Source: Syntrophaceae bacterium (lineage in GTDB: Bacteria > Desulfobacterota > Syntrophia > Syntrophales > UBA5619). Taken from it: a stretch of 6,380 nucleotides of DNA. This document shows positions 1 through 6,380 of the stretch, piece by piece. The translations under genes and the position numbers were made by a program. The notes under the pieces were generated by a model. It worked only from the letters and a program-made list of their open reading frames with translations, had not been told where the DNA came from and made no database searches. Numbering within the stretch: the first letter of the stretch is position 1; each line of letters starts with the position of its first letter. The stretch covers positions 1 through 6,380 of the forward strand of contig CAKKRN010000092.1 of assembly GCA_919902745.1 (NCBI GenBank). Reading direction: 5' to 3'.

Positions 1-111
1 CAGAAATATGAAATCAAGTCATTCAAAAGAATAAGCTTTTGCTCGGCGAGTATAGGTACTGGGCGCCGGTGTGTCAAGGAAAAGGTTAATCAGCAGGTTT
101 TGTTTTTTTGC

Positions 112-140
112 TTGACAGCGGCGTCTTATTCGGTGTAGCG
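112..140 (+). promoter_or_regulatory. possible sigma-70-type promoter ahead of nuoA
   Basis: A perfect TTGACA -35 box lies at 112-117, preceded by GC. At the expected 16-18 bp spacing there is only a poor -10 match (around 134-141, TGTAGC/TAGCGA), so the start point is uncertain. The 203-base leader is clearly more AT-rich than the genes that follow and has T-runs at about 101-109 and 178-187. No convincing intrinsic terminator for an upstream gene and no riboswitch-like structure is visible. If real, this promoter would drive the whole nuo operon with an untranslated leader of about 55-60 bases. Confidence 0.3.
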
Positions 141-203
141 AATCAAGTCTTTTGGGTGCTGGTCGCTTTTTTCGTTGAACTTTTTTTCTCGAGGTTGTGA
201 AGC

Positions 204-557
204 ATGATTGAATACATCCCCATCCTCGTCTTACTCTGTTTTGCCATTCTGATTGCCGTTCTCATCGTCGGCGCTTCGCACCTTCTGGGTCACAGAATTT
301 CCCGAAAAGCCAAACTTTCCACATACGAGTGCGGGATGCAGACCATCGGTCCCACCCGGATGAAGATGAATATCCGCTATTACATCATCGCCATGCTTTT
401 TCTGATCTTCGATATCGAAATCATGTTTCTCTACCCGTGGGCGCTGGTGACGGGGGGGCTGAAGATGTTCGGTTTCGTGGAGATGCTGATTTTCGTCGCC
501 GTCCTGTTTGTCGGTTATCTCTATGTGTGGAAGAAAGGGGCCCTGGAATGGGAGTAG
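204..557 (+). CDS. nuoA: NADH-quinone oxidoreductase subunit A (NuoA), membrane arm of complex I
   Basis: This small membrane subunit sits at the junction between the membrane arm and the quinone-binding module of complex I. The protein has 117 residues, a normal NuoA length. Three membrane segments are visible, at about 5-28, 57-80 and 87-109. Family marks are YECG at 41-44, in the loop after helix 1, and FDIE at 69-72 in helix 2. The acidic pair D70/E72 corresponds to the residues known to matter in E. coli NuoA. The ATG at 204 is chosen because GAGG at 191-194 gives a 9-base spacing and the N-terminus runs straight into helix 1. It is the first gene of the operon, and its last 10 bases overlap nuoB, which suggests translational coupling. 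Nothing looks broken. Confidence 0.96.
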   Translation: MIEYIPILVLLCFAILIAVLIVGASHLLGHRISRKAKLSTYECGMQTIGPTRMKMNIRYYIIAMLFLIFDIEIMFLYPWALVTGGLKMFGFVEMLIFVAVLFVGYLYVWKKGALEWE

Positions 558-1042
558 AAGCTGCGGCAGCCGCCTCTTTGCAGGAAGTGATCAACTGGGC
601 AAGAAAAAATTCCGTCTGGCCCGTAACCTTCGGCCTTGCCTGCTGCGCCTTGGAGATGATGGTGGCCAGTTCGTCAACCTATGACATTGCCCGCTTCGGC
701 TCGGAGGTGTTCCGGCCCTCTCCCCGCCAGGCGGACCTGATGATCGTCGCCGGAACGGTGACCAAGAAAATGGCGCCCATGCTGAAGCGCATCTACGAGC
801 AGATGCCCGAACCGAAATGGGTCATCGCCTACGGGGCCTGCGCATGTAGCGGCGGGATTTTCCAGACCTACAATGTCGTCCAGGGCGTCGACCAGATCAT
901 CCCCGTGGATGTCTACGTGCCCGGTTGCCCACCCCGGCCCGAAGGTCTTCTGAAAGGGATTATCACCCTTCAGGAGAAGATCGCCGCAGAGCCGGCGGGA
1001 CAAAGAAACCTTGTCAGTTTGCCGTGGGGGAACAATGGCTAA
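548..1042 (+). CDS. nuoB: NADH-quinone oxidoreductase subunit B (NuoB), carries Fe-S cluster N2
   Basis: NuoB is a peripheral-arm subunit that holds the terminal [4Fe-4S] cluster N2, which hands electrons to quinone at the NuoB/NuoD interface. The protein has 164 residues. The N2 ligands are the adjacent pair C32-C33 (in [10 protein letters not shown]), C98 (in GAC) and C127 (in VPGCPPRPE). The ATG at 548 lies inside the end of nuoA and is preceded by AAAGGGG at 534-540 with a 7-base gap. The open frame extends further upstream, but that part is the shadow of nuoA and has no NuoB character. Position 100 is also a Cys (GACACSGG), where many NuoB proteins have Ser, Asn or Ala, so there is a thiol two residues from an N2 ligand. 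The gene ends 8 bp inside nuoC. Confidence 0.96.
   Translation: MGVEAAAAASLQEVINWARKNSVWPVTFGLACCALEMMVASSSTYDIARFGSEVFRPSPRQADLMIVAGTVTKKMAPMLKRIYEQMPEPKWVIAYGACACSGGIFQTYNVVQGVDQIIPVDVYVPGCPPRPEGLLKGIITLQEKIAAEPAGQRNLVSLPWGNNG
1026..1037 (+). promoter_or_regulatory. ribosome binding site deciding the nuoC start
   Basis: The G-run at 1026-1030 lies 4 bases before the ATG at 1035. It supports this ATG over the in-frame TTG at 1011, which would only add eight residues translated from inside nuoB. The site lies within the 3' end of nuoB, as expected for coupled translation. Confidence 0.55.
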
Positions 1043-1532
1043 GTGCATGGCCGGTGATCTGCTGAAGGAAACCTTCCCGGAGGCGGTGCGGGACATCGAA
1101 GAATTCAGACGGGAAACAAGCATCACCGTCGATGCGGGCAAGATCAGGGAGGTCATGACTTTCCTGAAGGAAAATGAAAAGCTCTGTTACGATCTGCTCC
1201 TGGACCTTGCCGGCGTGGACTTCGATGACCGCTCTCCCCGCTTCATGATCGCTTATCTGTTGCACAGCACGAAAATCAACAACAAACTCCGGATCAAAAC
1301 GACGGTTGCGGAAGGCGCTTCCCTGGATACGGTCAGTGATATCTGGTTGGCGGCGAACTGGATGGAGCGGGAAGTGTTTGACATGTTCGGGATAACATTC
1401 AATAACCATCCGAATTTAAGACGTATTCTTCTGCCCGAGGATTTTGTCGGCCACCCATTGAGAAAGGATTTCCCTGTCAAAGGACCGGATTTCGATCAAC
1501 CGCTTCATGTTTGCTTAGAGGAAGAACGATAA
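1035..1532 (+). CDS. nuoC: NADH-quinone oxidoreductase subunit C (NuoC, 30-kDa subunit)
   Basis: This peripheral-arm scaffold subunit packs against NuoD and NuoB and has no cofactor of its own. The protein has 165 residues, at the short end for a stand-alone NuoC, and is not fused to NuoD as it is in E. coli. The diagnostic 30-kDa signature is clear: EREVFDMFG at 111-119, followed by a HPNLRRIL segment and [14 protein letters not shown] at 134-147. After this only a short acidic tail remains (ends LEEER), so the C-terminal extension of many NuoC proteins is missing. That is common in bacteria with separate NuoC and NuoD. The start overlaps the nuoB stop by 8 bp and nuoD follows after 22 bp. 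Confidence 0.95.
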   Translation: MAKCMAGDLLKETFPEAVRDIEEFRRETSITVDAGKIREVMTFLKENEKLCYDLLLDLAGVDFDDRSPRFMIAYLLHSTKINNKLRIKTTVAEGASLDTVSDIWLAANWMEREVFDMFGITFNNHPNLRRILLPEDFVGHPLRKDFPVKGPDFDQPLHVCLEEER

Positions 1533-1554
1533 CGTTTTTGAGGGCATCGAATCG

Positions 1555-2730
1555 ATGGCTGAATCCCGCTACATGACGATCAATATGGGGCCGCAGCATC
1601 CCGCAACCCACGGCGTGCTGAGGCTGCTTTTGGAACTTGACGGGGAGATCATTGTCAAGGCTGAGCCGCACCTCGGTTATCTGCATCGGGGTATCGAAAA
1701 ATTATCCGAATCCATGACCTATCCTCAGGCCCTCACCCTGACGGACAGGCTTGACTATACCAGCGCCCTCTCCAACAATCTTGCCTACTGCCTTGCCGTT
1801 GAGAAACTGCTGGATATCAAAATACCGAAGAGGGCCCAGTATCTGCGGGTTCTGATGGCCGAGCTCCAGCGGATCGCCGCCCACCTTCTCTGGGTTGCGA
1901 CGCATGCCCTCGACCTTGGGGCGATGACGCTGCTCTTCTACGCCTTCCGGGAAAGGGAAACCATCCTGGAGATCCTGGAATTGGCGACCGGCGCAAGGCT
2001 AACGCCGAGTTTTATCCGGATCGGCGGTCTGGCGAGCGACATTCCCGCCACCTTTCTGCCCCGCGTGAAGGCGTTTGTGGAGGATTTTCCCAGGCGGGTG
2101 GATGATTACGAAACGCTGCTGACGGAAAACATCATCTGGAAGAAAAGGACGACGAACATTGCGCCGATGTCCGCGGAAGAGTGCATCCAGTACGGCGTCA
2201 CGGGGCCGGTGCTGAGGGCTTCCGGTCTCTGTTACGACGTCCGAAAGGCCTATCCCTACTCGAGCTACGAAGATTTTGATTTTGAAATCCCGCTGGGCAG
2301 CCACGGGGATGTCTATGACCGATATCTCGTGAGAATGAAAGAAATGCGGCAGTCGAACCGGATTGTGAAGCAGGCCGCGGAGAAGCTGCCCGACGGTCCG
2401 TTCGCCGCTGTGGACGCCCCGCTGGTTGTGCCGCCGGCGAAGGAAGAGGTGGGCCGGGACATTGCGGCGCTGATCCGCCATTTCAAGATCATGCAAGAGG
2501 GGTTCCGGCCGCCGTGTGGCGAGGTTTACGCCTCCATCGAATCGTCGAAAGGGGAACTCGGTTTTTATCTCATCAGCGACGGGACCAACAAGCCCTTCCG
2601 GATGAGGATCAGACCGCCCTCCTTCATCAATCTGGCCGCGCTGCCGAAGATGATCGAGGGACAGATGGTCGCCGATGTCGTCGCCGCCATCGGCAGTATC
2701 GACATTGTGTTGGGAGAGATCGACAGATAG
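1555..2730 (+). CDS. nuoD: NADH-quinone oxidoreductase subunit D (NuoD, 49-kDa subunit), quinone-binding
   Basis: NuoD forms most of the quinone pocket of complex I next to cluster N2. It is related to the large subunit of [NiFe] hydrogenases but lacks their metal-binding cysteines. The protein has 391 residues, normal for a stand-alone NuoD. The family opening NMGPQHPATHG is at 10-20. H19, Y68 (in DRLDY) and D120 (in THALDLGAMT) have the spacing of the quinone-site His, Tyr and Asp of Thermus Nqo4 (His38/Tyr87/Asp139). The C-terminus GSIDIVLGEIDR is the normal family end. GAGGG at 1540-1544 sits 10 bases before the ATG. The intact quinone site argues that this complex still reacts with quinone, whatever feeds it electrons. 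Confidence 0.97.
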   Translation: MAESRYMTINMGPQHPATHGVLRLLLELDGEIIVKAEPHLGYLHRGIEKLSESMTYPQALTLTDRLDYTSALSNNLAYCLAVEKLLDIKIPKRAQYLRVLMAELQRIAAHLLWVATHALDLGAMTLLFYAFRERETILEILELATGARLTPSFIRIGGLASDIPATFLPRVKAFVEDFPRRVDDYETLLTENIIWKKRTTNIAPMSAEECIQYGVTGPVLRASGLCYDVRKAYPYSSYEDFDFEIPLGSHGDVYDRYLVRMKEMRQSNRIVKQAAEKLPDGPFAAVDAPLVVPPAKEEVGRDIAALIRHFKIMQEGFRPPCGEVYASIESSKGELGFYLISDGTNKPFRMRIRPPSFINLAALPKMIEGQMVADVVAAIGSIDIVLGEIDR

Positions 2731-2737
2731 GTTAATT

Positions 2738-4693
2738 ATGACAGACATCATTTTCAGTTCCTGGCAGAACGAACGGTTTGACGGCAGGGAGGCCGCGGCG
2801 CCGGACAACAAGCCTCCCGCGAATGTGAAGCTGGCCGCCGAGTTCCGCCCCGGAGAGCGGATCAAGGCTCTCATGGGCTGGGATGGCATCGTGCTTCGCG
2901 ATGACGACGTCGACATCGTCGACATGTGCGCAAAGTATGCGGAGGCGGTGCAGCAGGAATCCTGCGGCAAGTGTTTCCCCTGCCGCGTCGGGACAAGGAT
3001 CGTCGGCGATTGGCTGAAGAAGATCGCCGCCGGAGAGGGAAAGGAGGCGTACCCGGGGAAAATCAGGGATCTGTCCCTCTCCATCCGCGACGGATCCAAG
3101 TGCTCCATCGGTCAGACGGGGATGAACCCCATCCTCGACGCACTGCACCATTTCCCGCAGGCCTTTGCCGCAGCAATCACGGAACAGAAAAAGGCCAGAG
3201 AGGGCCGCTACCGCTACTCCGTCACCGCCCCCTGCGTCAGCGTCTGCCCCAGCAGCCTGGACATCCCCCGATATGTGGAAGAAATCAGCGAACAGCGATT
3301 CGCCGAATCGCTGGCGACCATCCGGCAGGGCGTCTGCATGGCCGGGACACTCGGAAGGGTCTGTATCCGTCCCTGCGAATCAAACTGCCGCCGGGCGAAT
3401 ATCGATGAGGCCATTTCCATCAAATGGCTGAAGCGGTATGTCGCCGATTATGAAATTGAAAAGAACCGACATCCGGAGATCCGAGGCCATCAGCATAAGG
3501 ATAACAAGAAGGTGGCGGTCATCGGCGCCGGTCCGGCGGGATTGTCCTGCGCCTACTACCTAAGTCTGATGGGTTATCGGGTAACCATCTTTGAGAAACT
3601 GCCCGAGCCCGGCGGCATGGCCGCCGTGGGCATCCCCGATTACCGTCTGCCGCGGGCGATCATCCGCAGCGAAGTGGAGATCGTCAAGGAGACCGGTGTG
3701 GAGATCCGCTATGGCGTCGAGATCGGGAAGGAGATAAAATTCGCCGATATCCGGAAGGATCATGACGCCGTCTTCATCGGCGTGGGCGCCCAGGGCAGTT
3801 CGCCCATGGGGGTGGAGGGTGAAGAGAAGAACTACCGCGGTTTCATCTCCGGCGTCCAGTATCTTCTCGACATCAATCTGGGAAGAGATCCCTACCCGGA
3901 AGGGAAAAAAGTGGTGGTCGTCGGCGGCGGCAACGTGGCGATCGACTGCGTGCGCTCCTCCTTCCGCATCGGGAAACCGGATGTGAACCTCGTCTACCGA
4001 CGGTCGAAGGCGGAGATGCCCGCCGACCCGGTGGAGATCAAGGATGCCGAGGATGAAAAAGTCAACTTCCACTACCTCTGCAATCCGACGAAAATACTTG
4101 AGAAAAACGGAAAGGTCGTCGGAGTGGAATGCATCCGCATGGAGCTGGGCGAACCGGATCAAAGCGGCCGGAGAAGGCCCGTCCCCGTGCCCGGTTCGGA
4201 ATTTATCATTGAAACGGATATCCTCATCCCGGCCATCGGTCAGAAGGTGGATTATTCCTTCCTGGAAGAAACAGACGGCATCAAGCTGTCGAAATGGAAA
4301 ACGGTTGATTCCGACGGAGAGACCTTTGCCACCTCGCAGGCGGGGGTGTTCGCCTCCGGTGACTGCGTTACCGGTCCCGATGTGCTGGTCAGGGCAACGG
4401 GCAACGGCAAGAGAGCGGCGGAAAAGATCGACCTCTTCCTGACCGGCAACAAGGTGGAAGCCTCGATCGATGAAAAATTCAGAACCCTTTTTTCCACCCT
4501 CGGGGTATACGACAAAAAGGAGCAGCTCGGCGTCATCGGCGGTCTCAAGCAGGCGCACCTGCCGATGCTCGACCCGGAAGAGCGGAAGCGGACCTTCGAG
4601 GAAGTGGAAGCAGGCTTCAGTACCCCGGTGGCGCTCGGCGAGGCTGCACGTTGTCTCCGCTGCTACAGGATCGGCATGATTGCGCTGGGTTGA
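2738..4693 (+). CDS. NuoF C-terminal Fe-S domain fused to GltD-like FAD/NADPH oxidoreductase (SfrB-like)
   Basis: This 651-residue fusion stands where nuoE and nuoF are expected. Residues ~40-142 resemble the C-terminal Fe-S part of NuoF: C76, C79, C82 and C122 (ESCGKCFPC, then DGSKCSIGQTG) match the cluster N3 ligands. The FMN/NADH-binding part of NuoF is absent. Residues ~157-240 form the cysteine-rich domain found before GltD-like reductases, with C166 and C170 (APCVSVCP) and C209, C213 and C217. Residues 259-286 are an FAD Rossmann fold (GAGPAG at 263-268). A second nucleotide fold has GGGN at 396-399 and Y420-R421-R422, the arginine motif that in GltD/NfnB-type proteins contacts the NADPH 2'-phosphate. 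G541-D542 fits the C-terminal FAD motif, and a CLRC pair is at 639-642. The likely role is NADPH oxidation or NADP+ reduction, passing electrons to the next gene's product. It resembles SfrB of Geobacter. The ATG at 2738 lies 7 bp after nuoD; its ribosome site is weak. Confidence 0.85.
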   Translation: MTDIIFSSWQNERFDGREAAAPDNKPPANVKLAAEFRPGERIKALMGWDGIVLRDDDVDIVDMCAKYAEAVQQESCGKCFPCRVGTRIVGDWLKKIAAGEGKEAYPGKIRDLSLSIRDGSKCSIGQTGMNPILDALHHFPQAFAAAITEQKKAREGRYRYSVTAPCVSVCPSSLDIPRYVEEISEQRFAESLATIRQGVCMAGTLGRVCIRPCESNCRRANIDEAISIKWLKRYVADYEIEKNRHPEIRGHQHKDNKKVAVIGAGPAGLSCAYYLSLMGYRVTIFEKLPEPGGMAAVGIPDYRLPRAIIRSEVEIVKETGVEIRYGVEIGKEIKFADIRKDHDAVFIGVGAQGSSPMGVEGEEKNYRGFISGVQYLLDINLGRDPYPEGKKVVVVGGGNVAIDCVRSSFRIGKPDVNLVYRRSKAEMPADPVEIKDAEDEKVNFHYLCNPTKILEKNGKVVGVECIRMELGEPDQSGRRRPVPVPGSEFIIETDILIPAIGQKVDYSFLEETDGIKLSKWKTVDSDGETFATSQAGVFASGDCVTGPDVLVRATGNGKRAAEKIDLFLTGNKVEASIDEKFRTLFSTLGVYDKKEQLGVIGGLKQAHLPMLDPEERKRTFEEVEAGFSTPVALGEAARCLRCYRIGMIALG

Positions 4694-4698
4694 ACGGT

Positions 4699-4712
4699 AA
4701 GGAATGGACATG
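4699..4712 (+). promoter_or_regulatory. ribosome binding site choosing the ATG at 4710
   Basis: AAGGA at 4699-4703 touches the first ATG (4704) but stands 6 bases before the second ATG (4710). Only the second has a workable spacing. It also gives the usual NuoG-family opening MIRLTIDGKEI. The start is therefore placed at 4710; using 4704 would add just Met-Asp. Confidence 0.55.
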
Positions 4713-6380
4713 ATTCGGTTAACCATCGACGGAAAAGAGATCATCACCCAGCAGGGGAAGACCATCCTCGAGGCAGCCCAGGAGGGAGGCATCGCCATCC
4801 CGACCCTCTGTTACCATGAGCGGCTTTCCCCCATCGCTTCCTGCCGCCTCTGCATCGTGGAGGTGGAAGGCTATGAGAAGCCGATGACCTCCTGCACCAC
4901 ACCGGCGGTGGAGGGTATTTCCGTAATCACCCGATCGGACCGGCTCTTGAAGATGAGGCGGGAATTCCTCAACCTCATCCTCACCTCGCATCCGCTGGAT
5001 TGTCCCCAGTGCGACAAGGGAGGTGAATGTCTGCTCCAGGAGCTCGCCTATGAACACGGGATCGAAAAGGTCGAATACGAGGCCCTTCGAATAGACCGAA
5101 AAGAAGCGTACGCCACACCGCTGATCCGTTACTGGGAGCTCCGGTGCGTCCTCTGCGGGAGATGTGTCCAGGCATGTCGGGAGGTGTCGGGAAGAGCGGC
5201 CATCGACATCAAGGGCAACGGCTTTGAGGCCCGAATCACCCCGACGGAAAACAACGACTGCATTTCCTGCGGCGAGTGTCTTTCCCTGTGCCCGGTCGGC
5301 GCCCTCACGGAAACCCTGAGCCCGGTCAAAGGGAGGGTCTGGCAGAGTGAAAGAACCGATACAGCATGCCCCCATTGCGGTTTCGGATGCCGGCTGACGC
5401 TGAACGTGATTGACGGAAAAATCATCAGCAAGGTGATCTCAGAGACAAACCTTCCGCCCAACAACACCTCCCTGTGCATCCGCGGGCGTTTCGGCTATGA
5501 TTTTACGAACCACGAAGCAAGGTTGACCGAACCCTTTCAACGAATCGATGGTGAGAAGAAGAAACTCGAACGGGAAGAGGCCCTGAAGATAACGGCGGAG
5601 AACCTCCAGCGGCTCTCCGGCGAGGGAAAGGGGATCGGGTTTATCGTTTCACCGCGGGCAACCAACGAAGAGATCTTCCTGATCTCCCGGATTGCGGCGC
5701 TCTTCAAGAATGGCCGCGTCGCCTCCTCCGCCTCCTACCATACGGGAAAAGTGGCCGCCGCCTTCCGGCAGATGGGGATAAGCCCCGGCTACCGTTACGA
5801 CCGAATCCGCACCTGCAAAACGATCATCGTGGCCGGCGCCGATCTGCTGGTCAACAATCACCTGCTGGCCAACAAGGTCAGGGAGGCTGTCAAATGGAAC
5901 GGCGCCAGGGTCATCGTCGTTGACCCCCTCCCCAGCGCGCTGGCCCGCATCGCCGACGCCCATTTGAAGATTACACCCGGGCAGGATGCCGAGGTTTTCA
6001 ACGCCCTCTCCCGAAGGTTGCTGCTGGACGACAAGTACGACAAAGAGGCCGAAACCTTTGAGGGTTTTGTTGAATTGAGGAAGGCCCTTATGGCAGAATA
6101 CGGGGACAGATTTCAAATCTGTCCCCTGTCCCCGCTGATGTCGAGCGGCGTGGAAGCGGAAATGCTGGATAAGGCCTATGGTCTGATCCGCGATGAAGGG
6201 AATACGGGGGTTATTTTTGCCTCCGGCATCACGAATAGTGGGGAGAGCCTCGCGGCGCTTCTGAATTTCTGCCTGCTGAAAGGTCTGCACAAACGGGGGC
6301 TGATCATGCCGGCCGCCCTCCAGGCCAATGCCTTGGGTGCGGTTTCCATCGTGAAGGATATGGCCCCGCCCGATGAACTT
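4710..6380 (+). CDS. NuoG / formate dehydrogenase alpha-like Fe-S protein (SfrA-like), 3' end outside window
   Basis: This is the electron-wire subunit of the input module; 557 codons are visible with no in-frame stop. Domains in order: a [2Fe-2S] ferredoxin domain with C34, C45, C48 and C62; the NuoG-type His-Cys3 [4Fe-4S] site with H94, C98, C101 and C107; a two-cluster ferredoxin domain with C146, C149, C152, C156 and C184, C187, C190, C194; then the molybdopterin-oxidoreductase [4Fe-4S] site with C220, C223, C227 and C256 (CIRGRFGYDF); then the start of the molybdopterin-type catalytic fold. The complete 8-Cys ferredoxin pair is typical of FdhA, HydA and SfrA-like proteins; canonical NuoG has only one cluster there. 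Around residues 340-347 (SSASYHTG), where formate dehydrogenases have the Cys or Sec metal ligand, there is none, so formate oxidation is unlikely. Residues ~465-475 are encoded by an inserted palindromic repeat. It lies 16 bp after the flavoprotein gene. It could also be annotated simply as nuoG. Confidence 0.88.
   Translation, partial: MIRLTIDGKEIITQQGKTILEAAQEGGIAIPTLCYHERLSPIASCRLCIVEVEGYEKPMTSCTTPAVEGISVITRSDRLLKMRREFLNLILTSHPLDCPQCDKGGECLLQELAYEHGIEKVEYEALRIDRKEAYATPLIRYWELRCVLCGRCVQACREVSGRAAIDIKGNGFEARITPTENNDCISCGECLSLCPVGALTETLSPVKGRVWQSERTDTACPHCGFGCRLTLNVIDGKIISKVISETNLPPNNTSLCIRGRFGYDFTNHEARLTEPFQRIDGEKKKLEREEALKITAENLQRLSGEGKGIGFIVSPRATNEEIFLISRIAALFKNGRVASSASYHTGKVAAAFRQMGISPGYRYDRIRTCKTIIVAGADLLVNNHLLANKVREAVKWNGARVIVVDPLPSALARIADAHLKITPGQDAEVFNALSRRLLLDDKYDKEAETFEGFVELRKALMAEYGDRFQICPLSPLMSSGVEAEMLDKAYGLIRDEGNTGVIFASGITNSGESLAALLNFCLLKGLHKRGLIMPAALQANALGAVSIVKDMAPPDEL
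6102..6133. repeat. REP-like palindromic repeat inserted in frame in the SfrA/NuoG-like gene
   Basis: The arms GGGGACAGATTT (6102-6113) and AAATCTGTCCCC (6115-6126) are exact reverse complements around a single C at 6114. The last seven bases of the right arm, TGTCCCC, are then repeated in tandem at 6127-6133. Palindromes of this GGGGACAG type are, from general knowledge, dispersed in many copies in some deltaproteobacterial genomes, often between genes. Here the unit lies inside a coding region and is read as G-D-R-F-Q-I-C-P-L-S-P with no stop. In mRNA it could form a strong hairpin in mid-gene. No T-run follows it, so it is not an intrinsic terminator. No other copy is seen in this window. 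Confidence 0.8.

Noticed and set aside
25..40. Small hairpin (AAAAG/CTTTT) as a terminator of an upstream gene
   Set aside because: The stem is five AT-rich base pairs without a GC core, too weak to support.
1011..1034. TTG start for nuoC
   Set aside because: The ATG at 1035 has a G-rich ribosome site just upstream, and the eight added residues come from the nuoB coding region.
2675..2737. Earlier start for the fusion gene inside nuoD
   Set aside because: It would overlap the conserved NuoD C-terminus by 56 bases and adds 21 residues with no family match. The ATG at 2738 directly after nuoD is simpler.
1999..3108. 369-codon open frame on the minus strand
   Set aside because: It spans the nuoD/fusion-gene junction antisense to two conserved genes, and its translation is low-complexity and His/Arg-rich without family motifs.
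3560..4798. 412-codon open frame on the minus strand
   Set aside because: It lies opposite the GltD-like domain, whose + frame has clear FAD and NADPH motifs. The minus frame shows no recognisable domain and is a by-product of GC-rich codon use.
6102..6126. Intrinsic transcription terminator
   Set aside because: The hairpin is strong but is followed by a second TGTCCCC and no T-run, and the gene continues in frame past it.
5649..6290. 213-codon minus-strand frame containing GTDLKSVP
   Set aside because: The GTDLKSVP peptide is just the palindromic repeat at 6102-6126 read on the other strand. The rest is antisense to the NuoG/SfrA-like gene.
4710..6380. Formate dehydrogenase catalytic subunit
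   Set aside because: The visible part lacks the Cys/Sec at the expected metal-ligand position, and the gene follows nuoABCD and an NADPH-type flavoprotein. An electron-transfer NuoG/SfrA role fits better.

Overview
The window holds the 5' end of a respiratory complex I (nuo) operon, all on the + strand. It is best explained as coming from an anaerobic deltaproteobacterium (Desulfobacterota, perhaps of the Syntrophus/Smithella or Geobacter type). That placement is an inference from protein style, gene content and a GGGGACAG-type palindromic repeat. No 16S or taxonomic marker is present.

Layout: 1-203 is an AT-rich leader with a possible promoter. nuoA (204-557), nuoB (548-1042) and nuoC (1035-1532) overlap by 10 and 8 bp. 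nuoD (1555-2730) follows after 22 bp. Next, where nuoE and nuoF usually sit, is one 651-residue protein (2738-4693). It keeps only the C-terminal [4Fe-4S] part of NuoF, fused to a GltD-like FAD/NADPH oxidoreductase. After 16 bp comes a NuoG/formate-dehydrogenase-alpha-like iron-sulfur protein (4710 to beyond 6380), cut by the window edge.

How the parts fit: NuoB, C and D form the quinone-reducing connecting module and NuoA belongs to the membrane arm. All four look intact, with cluster N2 and quinone-site residues in place. The electron-input module looks exchanged: instead of the NADH/FMN unit NuoEF there is a flavoprotein plus Fe-S partner resembling SfrB/SfrA, the soluble NADPH-dependent Fe(III) reductase of Geobacter. 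The simplest reading is a complex I that exchanges electrons with NADPH rather than NADH, either to feed the quinone pool or, run backwards, to make NADPH at the expense of ion-motive force. This is inference from domain content and gene order.

A second notable item is a perfect 12-bp-arm palindrome at 6102-6126, inside the last gene and in frame. It looks like a dispersed REP-like repeat that inserted without breaking the reading frame.
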